Assembly: GCA_964576715.1 (NCBI GenBank)
Contig: CAZNWE010000068.1
Location: 1 to 21,488, forward strand
Reading direction: 5' to 3'
DNA: 21,488 nucleotides
Source: SLRI01 sp964576715
GTDB lineage: Bacteria; Pseudomonadota; Alphaproteobacteria; Geminicoccales; Geminicoccaceae
Shown here: piece by piece, positions 1-6,533 of the stretch
How positions within the stretch are numbered: the first letter of the stretch is position 1
Layout: every line of letters begins with the position of its first letter
Made by a program: the position numbers and the translations under genes
The notes under the pieces: generated by a model
What the model was told of the DNA's origin: nothing
What the model saw: only the letters and a program-made list of their open reading frames with translations
Database searches by the model: none

Positions 1-1048
1 CGGCAAGCTCGGCCTCGAGCGCCTCGGTCCGCCGGGTGGCGTCACGCGCGGCGGCAGCCGCTGCCTCGCGCTCGGCGGCCCGTTGCGCCGCACTGGCGGC
101 CAGCTGCTCGGCCAGGTCATCGCGCTCCAGATCGAGCGCCGCCTCTGCCGTGGTGGCGGCTGCAAGGCGTTGTTGCAGTGTGGCGATCTCTGCCTCGGCT
201 GCGGCCAACACGGTCTCGAGCTCGGCCGTGGTGGCCTGACGCTGGTCCTGCTCACTGGCCATGGCGTCGAGGCGGGACTGTAGGTCGGCACGCGCGGCAG
301 CCGCTGTCTCCCGCACTGTCTCACGCTCGGCCTCGACCGCGGCGAGACTGGTCTCCAGGCTTGAGATCTCGGCATTGAGGGCCGCATTGGTCGCTTCCAG
401 CTCGGCCAGTCGGTCGCCCAGCGCCGCATCGGACCCGGCCGTGCCTGGCGTAGCGGCTGCGGGTGGTGCTGCGGTGGCAGCTTCCAGTGCGGTGATTTGC
501 TCGAGCGCCTGATCGAGCTGCTGCCGCGCCGCGTCGCGCTCGCGCTCGACCAGGCGCAGCTCCGCGCCGAGCGCGGCCAGGTCCTGAGGTGTCAGCGTCT
601 CGAGCGAGACCGTTGGCTGGCCGGCCTCGTCGACCAGCTGATCGACCGAGCCAGGCATGCCGAGCTCGGCTTCGAGGGCGGCGATGCGGGATCGGCCGGC
701 CTCGAGATCCGCCTCGGCCTGGAGCCGCATCCGGTCGGCGTTCTCGAGCTTGAGCCTGAGTGCTTCCTGCTCGCGCTCGGCGGTTATGTTCTTGGCGGTC
801 AATGCCTCGCGCAACGCTTCGATCTGCTGCTGCGCCGAGCCCGAGCCGAGGCCGGCCGCGGCTCCCGCCGAGGCATCGCCGGACAGCGGATCCGACGGGG
901 CCAGGGCCGCCGCCTCGAGGGTCGCCAGCCGATCGGCCTGCTCGCGATAAAGGTGGTAGCCGTAGCCGCCAAGACCGAGCAGCACGAGGCCCGAGGCCAC
1001 ACCCGCCGTCACGCTCCAGGGCGAGATGCCCCGGCGTCGCTCCGTCAT
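1..1048 (-). CDS. Membrane-anchored coiled-coil protein, unknown function (3' end beyond window)
   Basis: The frame is open from an ATG at 1048 to the left edge: at least 349 codons, with no stop seen. The N-terminus is short and basic (MTERRRG), followed by one hydrophobic segment at about residues 12-32. This predicts an N-in, single-pass inner-membrane anchor with a periplasmic body. After an Ala/Gly/Ser-rich linker (about 48-72), most of the rest is Ala, Glu, Leu, Arg and Gln in heptad-like spacing (for example LEAELG, RLAELEATNAALNAEI, LQQRLAAA). Breaks near 130-150 and a Pro/Ala-rich stretch near 195-210 interrupt it, so several long coiled-coil segments are likely. Third positions are strongly G/C, which supports real coding. 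The start overlaps the stop of a possible 40-codon ORF by ATGA. I do not recognise the family. A C-terminal domain beyond the window, such as a peptidoglycan-binding or LytM domain, could define it, but that is speculation. Confidence 0.8.
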   Translation of the reverse strand, partial: MTERRRGISPWSVTAGVASGLVLLGLGGYGYHLYREQADRLATLEAAALAPSDPLSGDASAGAAAGLGSGSAQQQIEALREALTAKNITAEREQEALRLKLENADRMRLQAEADLEAGRSRIAALEAELGMPGSVDQLVDEAGQPTVSLETLTPQDLAALGAELRLVERERDAARQQLDQALEQITALEAATAAPPAAATPGTAGSDAALGDRLAELEATNAALNAEISSLETSLAAVEAERETVRETAAAARADLQSRLDAMASEQDQRQATTAELETVLAAAEAEIATLQQRLAAATTAEAALDLERDDLAEQLAASAAQRAAEREAAAAAARDATRRTEALEAELA

Positions 1049-1167
1049 GGCAGTGGCTCGATCGGTGGCGATGTCGGGTCGAGCGCGGCGCCGGGCGACG
1101 CCGCATCGCGGGTGCCGGATGGGTTCCGGCGCAGGCTCGACCGCCAGGCAGCTGGCGGTTCGCTCAT
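1045..1167 (-). CDS. Possible 40-codon ORF coupled to the coiled-coil gene
   Basis: An ATG at 1167 has GGAAG about 4 nt upstream and opens a 40-codon frame ending in TGA. That TGA overlaps the start of the coiled-coil gene as ATGA, the same junction type used throughout the dcw operon. The peptide is Pro/Ala/Ser-rich, starts MSEPPAAW and ends IEPLP; it has no membrane segment or known motif and is probably disordered. Third-position GC is about three quarters, lower than in clear genes here, so it could be a chance frame in GC-rich DNA or a leader that only couples translation. The coiled-coil ATG at 1048 has no good ribosome binding site of its own, which is the main argument that this ORF is translated. 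Confidence 0.3.
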   Translation of the reverse strand: MSEPPAAWRSSLRRNPSGTRDAASPGAALDPTSPPIEPLP

Positions 1168-1414
1168 GGTTCTTCCGTGTGCATGATCCCTCTGTGCGCC
1201 GTCAATACGGCTCAACGCCAAAGCGGGGCGAGCATCGATGGCTCACCCTGAGGCGGCGCGCCAGCCGCCGCACGCTCGGTGATCTGAAGCCGTGGCTTCG
1301 ACACCGCAAAGTGCAAGAATGCTCAGCCGTCGTCCAATGGAAAAACGCGTCAGCCGAGCAATTCGCACGGGCGGCTGGGCAAGGCGTTGCACCGCGTCGC
1401 AACGGGGTGGCTGC
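1168..1414. other. Intergenic gap without a convincing gene
   Basis: This 247-bp gap lies between the LpxC-like stop and the small ORF. It contains a 6-bp inverted repeat (GGCGGC at 1252-1257 with GCCGCC at 1264-1269) and a short one (GAAGC...GCTTC at 1286-1299). Neither has a T-run on the minus strand, so neither makes a convincing terminator. I could not find a promoter with two good hexamers. Short open frames here are poor in coding signal. Confidence 0.5.
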
Positions 1415-2422
1415 TCAGGCCGGGCCGAGCGCGCGCCGGCCGGCATCGGCGCCGGTGGCCTTGCCGGTCGTGGCCAGCCCATCGCCGGGGATCGCGGCGA
1501 CGCCACCGGCGGCAGCGCCGCACTGACGCAACAGCCGGGCCAGGAGTGCTGGCCCGGCACCCCGCGACCGCAACTCGACTGGCGGCAGGCCGCCGAGCAG
1601 CGCCAGGGCGGCGAGGGCCAGGACATTGGCGTGCCGGGCGACCTCGTCCGCGAACCGCAGGCCGCCGGCATTGAGTGGCCGGGTCTCGCCGAGAATCAGC
1701 GTGTTGTCGAGCGAGACGCCGCGCATCAGACCGCGACGCTGCGCCGTTTCGAGTTCAGCCACGGTGAGCGGCTGCCGGGCGGCGGCAAGCTCGTGGCGCA
1801 AGGTCTCCCGGCGCAGTGCCACGGCGTGCCGGAGCGGGCCGTTGCCGATGTGGCAACCGCCACTGATCTCGGCGGCGAGATGCGGGGCGGCACTCGGCGC
1901 GATGCGGGCCATGGCGTCGCCCTGGCGCAGATCGACCGAGGCCGGCGGCGGGCAGGCGACGCGCGCCGCGTCCTGCTCGGCGGCACCGGCGCATTCGATG
2001 AGAAAGACAAAGGGCTGGGCACTGCCGTCCATGGCCGGCAGCTCCGGGCCACTGACCTCGATCAAGGCGTTGTCGATGCCGGTCATCGCCAGCGCCGCAA
2101 CGACGTGCTCGATGCCGACGATCCGCGTGCGATCCTCGGCGGCCAGAACCATCGCGTGCTCCGCGACACCGAGCTGCTCCGGCCTCGCCTTGATGCGGGC
2201 AGCACCCGGGCGGTCGCTGCGGCGAAAGCAGATGCCGGTATCGGCCGCTGCCGGTTGCAGGGTCAAGCCGACCCGCGCTCCCGAATGCCGGCCGACGCCG
2301 ACGCAACTGATGGCGTGGCGGAGCGTCCGTTGGGCAAGCGACGGGGCGAGCCCAGCCGCACCGGGCAGTTCGCCGTCACCGGTTGCAGCTGCGGAAAACG
2401 TCGACTGATGGCGATCGTGCAT
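1415..2422 (-). CDS. lpxC: LpxC-like protein, probably catalytically inactive
   Basis: 335 residues. The family enzyme is the zinc-dependent UDP-3-O-acyl-GlcNAc deacetylase that commits lipid A synthesis, and it often follows ftsZ. Family landmarks remain: GVGRHSG (42-48), IEH (104-106, the base and first zinc His), GIDNALIEV (115-123), MDGSAQPFVF (131-140), GLRFADEVARH (254-264, second zinc His). The rest of the active site is gone. The HKxLDAxGD segment reads HANVLALAA, so the zinc Asp is Leu268, the second Asp is Ala272 and the Lys is Ala265. The RTFGF loop is RQPLT. The SGH motif carrying the acid His is absent, with no His after 264. The reading frame is intact with high third-position GC, so this is not a decayed pseudogene. 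The ATG at 2422 is chosen because GAGGAG lies 8 nt upstream; this leaves about 30 extra N-terminal residues. It is either a pseudoenzyme or a paralogue with a new role. Confidence 0.85.
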   Translation of the reverse strand: MHDRHQSTFSAAATGDGELPGAAGLAPSLAQRTLRHAISCVGVGRHSGARVGLTLQPAAADTGICFRRSDRPGAARIKARPEQLGVAEHAMVLAAEDRTRIVGIEHVVAALAMTGIDNALIEVSGPELPAMDGSAQPFVFLIECAGAAEQDAARVACPPPASVDLRQGDAMARIAPSAAPHLAAEISGGCHIGNGPLRHAVALRRETLRHELAAARQPLTVAELETAQRRGLMRGVSLDNTLILGETRPLNAGGLRFADEVARHANVLALAALALLGGLPPVELRSRGAGPALLARLLRQCGAAAGGVAAIPGDGLATTGKATGADAGRRALGPA

Positions 2423-2540
2423 GGAGCCCGCTCCTCGGATGACTGGCAACGCGGACCGTTGACTGGCTGCGGCGGTTGTTGCCGCGGTCCCCCAATCTTC
2501 GCGCCGAAGTGGCGGGCGTGCTGGGTGGGCACGCCCTGGC
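2423..2540 (-). promoter_or_regulatory. Structured leader of the LpxC-like gene
   Basis: Between the T-run after the ftsZ hairpin and the ATG at 2422 lies an 8-bp perfect hairpin (stem arms 2514-2521 and 2529-2536, 7-nt loop). Nearer the start are two interleaved 6-bp pairings: 2485-2490 with 2453-2458, and 2478-2483 with 2445-2450. They cross, so they cannot both form as a simple hairpin. The ribosome binding site GAGGAG lies just downstream. This could be an RNA switch or chance in GC-rich DNA. No clear promoter is seen. Confidence 0.3.
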
Positions 2541-2588
2541 AAAAAGGCTTGGTTTCCCCGTTCTTCTACCATCAAACGGGGAAACCAA
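2541..2588 (-). terminator. Rho-independent terminator-like hairpin after ftsZ
   Basis: A perfect 14-bp stem (2549-2562 with 2575-2588; minus-strand arm TTGGTTTCCCCGTT) closes a 12-nt loop. On the minus strand it is followed by GCC and then five T's (2545-2541). It starts about 60 nt after the ftsZ stop. The minus-strand sequence before the stem is A/T-rich. On the plus strand a T6 run lies about 9 nt beyond the stem, but no plus-strand gene needs a terminator here. It probably ends or reduces transcription from ftsZ into the LpxC-like gene. Confidence 0.75.
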
Positions 2589-2604
2589 AAAGTTATTTTT
2601 TACT

Positions 2605-2644
2605 GCCTGTTAGGAGGAGACATAAACCCAGCCTCTCAACAGGC
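2605..2644. repeat. Inverted repeat just after the ftsZ stop
   Basis: GCCTGTT (2605-2611) and AACAGGC (2638-2644) form a 7-bp perfect inverted repeat around 26 nt, starting 6 nt beyond the ftsZ stop codon. It lies immediately upstream of the strong terminator-like hairpin on the minus strand and could stabilise the ftsZ mRNA 3' end. It has no T-run next to it. Confidence 0.35.
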
Positions 2645-2650
2645 TCGGTT

Positions 2651-4198
2651 CTAGCCGTCAACCCGCTCCTTGCGCAAGAAGGCGGGGATATCGCCGAGAT
2701 CGTCATGGCTCTGCGTAGCGTTTGGGCCACGCTCGACGGGGTGCGACGGGTAGTCCTGCTCGGCCAGCGCCGGCTCGCGGCGCAGCTGCGGCTGGACCGG
2801 CCGCTCCGCGGTCGTCTCGCCCGCGGCAACGCTCAGCCCGTGGCTGCGCGCAAACCCGCGCATCCGCTCGAAAATGCCGAGCCCGCCGGCGCGCTCCTCA
2901 CTCGGCTGGACACTCCCGCGCGGCACCACATAGCCGGCCGCAGTACCGCCGGGAGCAGCCTCCTGGCGATAGGTGTTGGCCTCCGCGGGCGGCGGTACGA
3001 ACTGTGGGAACTGGCTCGCGTCCGCGGTCGCTGGAGCGTCGCGGCGGCCTTCGCCGGCGGCACGCAGATGGAGGGTCGGATTGGCCTCCGGCGCCTTGGC
3101 CGCCGGGCGCTGCACGGCCGGATAGGGCTGCGGCCGGTGCATCGCGTGCGGGAACCAGCCGCCGGACGACCCCGCCTGCTCCTGCCCGTTGCCGGCGGCG
3201 GCCGCGGCCTCCGCCTGCTTGGTCCGCTCGGCCTGGGTCTCGATGCCGGTGGCGACCACCGAGACCCTGAGCCCACCCTGCAGCGAGTCGTCGAACGTCG
3301 AGCCGAAGATGATGTTGGCCTCGGGGTCGACCTCCTCGCGGATGCGGTTGGCCGCGGCGTCGATCTCGAAGAGGGTGACGTCGGAGCCGCCGGTGATGTT
3401 GATGAGCACACCCCGGGCGCCGCGCATCGAGACCTCGTCGAGGAGCGGGTTGGAGATCGCCGCCTCGGCCGCCTCGATCGCCCGACGCTCGCCCTCGGCC
3501 TCGCCGGTGCCCATCATCGCCTTGCCCATCTCGGACATCACGGTGCGGATATCGGCGAAGTCGAGATTGATCATGCCCGGCATCACCATGAGGTCGGTCA
3601 CCCCCCGGACACCCATGTGCAGCACCTGGTCGGCCATCTGGAAGGCCTCGGCGAAGGTGGTGCGCTCGTTGGCCAGGCGGAACAGGTTCTGGTTGGGAAT
3701 GATGATCAGGGTGTCGACGAATTGCTGCAACTCGGTGAGCCCGCCCTCGGCGAGCCGCATCCGGTGTGCCCCCTCGAAGTGGAACGGCTTGGTGACCACC
3801 CCGACCGTGAGGATCCCCATGTCGCGCACCGCCCGGGCGATGACCGGGGCGGCACCGGTCCCGGTCCCGCCGCCCATGCCGGCGGTGATGAAGACCATGT
3901 TCGAGCCCTGCAGAAAATCGAGGATCTCGTCCAGGCTCTCCTCGGCAGAGGCGCGGCCGACCTCCGGGCGGGCCCCCGCACCGAGGCCGTGGGTGATCGT
4001 GTGACCGAGCTGGATCTTGCGGTCGGTCAAGCAGTTGGCCAGTGCCTGTGCGTCGGTGTTGCAGGCGACGAACTCGACCCCCTCGAGATGCGAGGTGATC
4101 ATGTTGTTGACGGCGTTGCCGCCAGCACCGCCGACCCCGACCACCGAGATGCGCGGCTTCATTTCATGCGTGACGGGCATGCTCAAGCTGATCGTCAT
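2651..4198 (-). CDS. ftsZ: Cell division protein FtsZ
   Basis: 515 residues. Tubulin-like GTPase that polymerises into the division ring at midcell. The N-terminus matches alphaproteobacterial FtsZ (MTISLSMP, then KPRISVVGVGGAGGNAVNNMI). The GTP-binding signature GGGTGTG is at 109-115, and the T7 loop with catalytic acids is NLDFAD at 211-216. The core runs to about 325. A long variable linker rich in Ala, Pro, Gln and Glu follows, and then the C-terminal peptide GDIPAFLRKERVDG, which binds FtsA and other partners. At 515 residues it is longer than the E. coli protein (383), which is usual for alphaproteobacteria with long linkers. The start at 4198 has GGAGGAG 6 nt upstream. It sits 129 nt after ftsA, and a terminator-like hairpin follows the stop. 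Confidence 0.98.
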   Translation of the reverse strand: MTISLSMPVTHEMKPRISVVGVGGAGGNAVNNMITSHLEGVEFVACNTDAQALANCLTDRKIQLGHTITHGLGAGARPEVGRASAEESLDEILDFLQGSNMVFITAGMGGGTGTGAAPVIARAVRDMGILTVGVVTKPFHFEGAHRMRLAEGGLTELQQFVDTLIIIPNQNLFRLANERTTFAEAFQMADQVLHMGVRGVTDLMVMPGMINLDFADIRTVMSEMGKAMMGTGEAEGERRAIEAAEAAISNPLLDEVSMRGARGVLINITGGSDVTLFEIDAAANRIREEVDPEANIIFGSTFDDSLQGGLRVSVVATGIETQAERTKQAEAAAAAGNGQEQAGSSGGWFPHAMHRPQPYPAVQRPAAKAPEANPTLHLRAAGEGRRDAPATADASQFPQFVPPPAEANTYRQEAAPGGTAAGYVVPRGSVQPSEERAGGLGIFERMRGFARSHGLSVAAGETTAERPVQPQLRREPALAEQDYPSHPVERGPNATQSHDDLGDIPAFLRKERVDG

Positions 4199-4327
4199 GG
4201 TATTCTCCTCCGTTGTTGTGCGGGGCGACCGATTTTTCGGTTCGTCCGCCGCTGGCAGTGGCCGTTCCCTGGGCAGAGGGGCGGCCGGAAAAAGGGTTGG
4301 TCAGCTCATGTCTGGTCCAGCCATGGG
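4199..4327 (-). promoter_or_regulatory. ftsZ leader between ftsA and ftsZ
   Basis: This 129-bp gap is the largest inside the otherwise compact ftsA-ftsZ part of the operon. The minus strand holds CCCTTTTTCC just after ftsA, then an imperfect hairpin (4260-4286; GGCCG pairing CGGCC with an inner CCCT/AGGG). A 5-bp hairpin ACCGA-AAAA-TCGGT (4228-4241) lies just ahead of the strong GGAGGAG site. These could tune ftsZ expression separately from ftsA. I see no two-hexamer promoter I would defend. Confidence 0.35.
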
Positions 4328-5632
4328 TCAGCTCACGAAGTTCTGCTTGAGCCAATGGCCGAGGCGGGCGAGGCCTGAGGTCAGTGCGGGCACCTCCGTG
4401 CTCTGTTTCCAACTCAAGCCGCCGTCACGGCCGGTGACCAGCACCAGGCCGCCGGCGGCGGCGCTACAGCAAGGCTGCTCCTCCAGCCCGGCCCGGCCAC
4501 GTACCGCGGCCGGACGGCCGATTCGCGCCGGCAGGCCGAAGATCTCCTCGGCGAGCTCCTCGATGCCTTCGATCTGCGCCGCACCGCCGGTCAGCACCAT
4601 GCTGCGCGGCGGCTTCGCCTGCACGAGATCCCACTCGTCCTGCAGCCGGGCCTGGACGAGACGCAGGGTCTCCTCGACCCTGGCGCGTATGATCTCGGTC
4701 AGCCGCGTGCGCGGCACCTCGCCAGTCGGCTGCTCGAGACGGTCGCCGATGATCGGCACGTCGATTCGGACATTGTCGTCGCAGGCGCGGCAGAGCACGC
4801 CGCCGTAGAGGTTCTTCAGCCGCTCGGCGAAGGCACGGCTGGTCGACAGGCAATAGGCGAGATCGCGGGTGACGTGCTCGCCGCCATAAGGCACCTGTGC
4901 GAGGTGGCACAGCGCGCCGCCACTGAACAGGCCGAGGCTCGTGGTGCCGCCACCGAGCTCCAGCAGCAGGACGCCGCGGCGCATCTCGTCCTGGGTCAGG
5001 CAGCCGATGCCGGCGGCGTAGGTGGCATTGGTCATTTCCATGACGTCGAGATGGCACCGCTCGAAGCAGGCCGTCAGGTTCTTCAGCGCCGGCCTGGCGA
5101 CACTCACCACCAAGGCCGTGAAGTCCAGCGTCTCGGCCGCCAGGCCGCGCGGGTCGGCCAGGGCCTCACGGCCGTCCGGGCGCATCTCGACCGGCAAGAT
5201 ATGCAGGATCTCGCGCTCGCTGCCGAGCATCGCCGCGCGCACCTGCTCGAGCGCCCGATCGATATCGTCATCGTCGATGACCCGGCCGCCGATCCGCCGC
5301 TCGATGGTAACGAGCCGGGCCGCCGGCCGGCCGCCCGACCAGGTGACGGCGATCTCGCGCAGGGTCTCGCCGGCGGCCTCCTCGGCCTCGCCGACGACGG
5401 CCAGGATCGAGGCCTCCGCCGCCTCGGCGTCGATCACCTCGCCCGCCTGAAACCCTTCGGCCGCCTGGTAGCCGCGGCCGAGCAGCAGGAACCCCTCGTC
5501 GCCGCGGGTGCGCACGATGTAGCAGCAGAGCTTGGAGCTCCCGATGTCGAGCAGGCCGAAGGGCGCGTTGCGATGCGGCCGCTGGTGATTGGACAAGAGC
5601 CGCTGCCAGCTCATGTCGTGCGCGACGCTCAT
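4328..5632 (-). CDS. ftsA: Cell division protein FtsA
   Basis: 434 residues. Actin-like ATPase that tethers FtsZ filaments to the inner membrane and recruits later division proteins. The first phosphate loop is LLDIGSSKL (27-35). The second is LLLELGGGTTSLGLF (222-236), and GGAAQIEG marks the C-terminal ATPase subdomain. The C-terminus RLGHWLKQNFVS is the amphipathic membrane-targeting helix. In the second loop, positions that are usually Asp (DxGGGTTD) are Glu225 and Ser232, so nucleotide handling may differ. The ATG at 5632 is chosen because GAGGAGG lies 8 nt upstream and overlaps the ftsQ stop (TGAGGAGG), which suggests coupling. The N-terminus is about 15-20 residues longer than in E. coli; a second Met at residue 7 is possible. 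Confidence 0.96.
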   Translation of the reverse strand: MSVAHDMSWQRLLSNHQRPHRNAPFGLLDIGSSKLCCYIVRTRGDEGFLLLGRGYQAAEGFQAGEVIDAEAAEASILAVVGEAEEAAGETLREIAVTWSGGRPAARLVTIERRIGGRVIDDDDIDRALEQVRAAMLGSEREILHILPVEMRPDGREALADPRGLAAETLDFTALVVSVARPALKNLTACFERCHLDVMEMTNATYAAGIGCLTQDEMRRGVLLLELGGGTTSLGLFSGGALCHLAQVPYGGEHVTRDLAYCLSTSRAFAERLKNLYGGVLCRACDDNVRIDVPIIGDRLEQPTGEVPRTRLTEIIRARVEETLRLVQARLQDEWDLVQAKPPRSMVLTGGAAQIEGIEELAEEIFGLPARIGRPAAVRGRAGLEEQPCCSAAAGGLVLVTGRDGGLSWKQSTEVPALTSGLARLGHWLKQNFVS

Positions 5633-5645
5633 TGGCGCTGCCTCC

Positions 5646-6533
5646 TCACGTCCGCTGCCCGACGGCGAAGGTGGCGGTCGGCCGGACGCCGCCGGACGGG
5701 CTCAACAGCTGATCCGCGAGGCGCACGACCACGCGATCCGCGAGCCGGAGATCGACGGCATCGACGGCCCGGGCAAGCAGCCGCTCGCGCCGCTCGAGCC
5801 CGGCCAGTCGGGCCCAGGCTGCGGCGGCCTCGCGCTCGGGCAGGCGAACCTCGACGCGGCCGTCGATGAAGACGTTCCAGCGCCGTCCGTCGACCCGTTG
5901 CGCGCCGGTGACGCGGCGGGCGAGCATGGGTTCGCCCTCGATCAGCCGCATCAGGCCGGGGGCTGCCGCCGGTGCATCGGCGCCGCTGAGGATCGGCAAA
6001 TGGCGATAGGGCGAGAGCGCGCCGATGCGAATGACATCGCCCTGGTCACTCACCAGCGCCGGCCCAGTGGCGGGTCGGGCCGGGTCGGCGAGCCACAGGG
6101 CGATCGGCCGGTGCTCGACGAGGTGGGCGCGCAGGCGGTCGGGCAGCTGGCGGGTGACAATGGCTTCGCGGACCCATGGCAGGCTCTGGAGGCGTCGCTG
6201 GATGGCGGCAATATCAACTGAAAGTGTATTTTGTCCATAATAAGGTTCTAGGATTCGATAGATTTCGCCGGCCGTCGTGCGTTGCCGCCCCTCGGTGAAA
6301 ATATCCCCGATGCGCATGCCCATGTCGTCGGTGACGGCGACCAGCTCGTCCATCACGGCAAACCTGGCCCGGTCCGTCAGGCCGCTCTCCTCGGCGATCA
6401 CGACACTGGCGACCAGCAGTCCCGTCGTCGCCGCGGCGAGCAAGCCGTAGACCACCGGCGCCCGCCAGCGCGGTGGCGGTGGCCGGCGGAGCGCCCGGCC
6501 GGTGCGGTAGGCGAGCCGCCTCACTTGTCGCAT
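5646..6533 (-). CDS. ftsQ: Cell division protein FtsQ
   Basis: 295 residues. Bitopic inner-membrane protein that scaffolds FtsB/FtsL and the septal synthase. It has a basic cytoplasmic N-terminus (about 1-24), one membrane segment (about 26-46), then a POTRA domain (about 72-145, containing IGDIFTEGR and LPWVREAIV), and a beta domain ending near GQRT. The ATG at 6533 overlaps the end of ddl by 13 bp and has GAGG about 7 nt upstream. A GTG three codons later (6524), making a GTGA overlap with the ddl stop, is the alternative. Codons for about residues 91-110 are A/T-ending and unlike the rest of the gene (see the AT-rich block at 6209-6262). The frame is uninterrupted. Confidence 0.95.
   Translation of the reverse strand: MRQVRRLAYRTGRALRRPPPPRWRAPVVYGLLAAATTGLLVASVVIAEESGLTDRARFAVMDELVAVTDDMGMRIGDIFTEGRQRTTAGEIYRILEPYYGQNTLSVDIAAIQRRLQSLPWVREAIVTRQLPDRLRAHLVEHRPIALWLADPARPATGPALVSDQGDVIRIGALSPYRHLPILSGADAPAAAPGLMRLIEGEPMLARRVTGAQRVDGRRWNVFIDGRVEVRLPEREAAAAWARLAGLERRERLLARAVDAVDLRLADRVVVRLADQLLSPSGGVRPTATFAVGQRT
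6209..6262 (-). promoter_or_regulatory. AT-rich block inside ftsQ, candidate internal promoter for ftsAZ
   Basis: About one third G+C over 54 bp in very GC-rich DNA. On the minus strand, TGGACA (6237-6232) and GATATT (6215-6210) are 16 nt apart and resemble sigma70 -35 and -10 elements. Transcripts from here would serve ftsA and ftsZ. In E. coli a promoter for ftsA also lies inside ftsQ, which makes this plausible by analogy. The same bases encode a run of rare codons, so a translational pause is an alternative. Confidence 0.4.

Noticed and set aside
321..1106. 261-codon minus-strand frame overlapping the coiled-coil gene
   Set aside because: It is in another frame of the same DNA and is Arg/Gly/Pro-rich. 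The coiled-coil frame has far better composition, a membrane anchor and a regular heptad pattern.
1168..1414. Minus-strand frame 1202-1402 as a small gene
   Set aside because: The 66-codon product is Arg/Cys/Ser-rich with no motif, ribosome binding site or coding-like codon use.
2610..2620. AGGAGGAG on the plus strand as a ribosome binding site
   Set aside because: No start codon follows at a useful distance and there is no plus-strand gene. On the minus strand CTCCTC could pair with the GAGGAG of the LpxC-like gene, but 6 bp at 180 nt distance is too weak to claim.
1292..4378. A 1028-codon open frame on the plus strand across lpxC and ftsZ
   Set aside because: It is antisense to two clear genes and crosses their gap. 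Its product is Arg/Gly/His-rich with no family motif. Long antisense frames are expected in GC-rich DNA where stop codons are rare.
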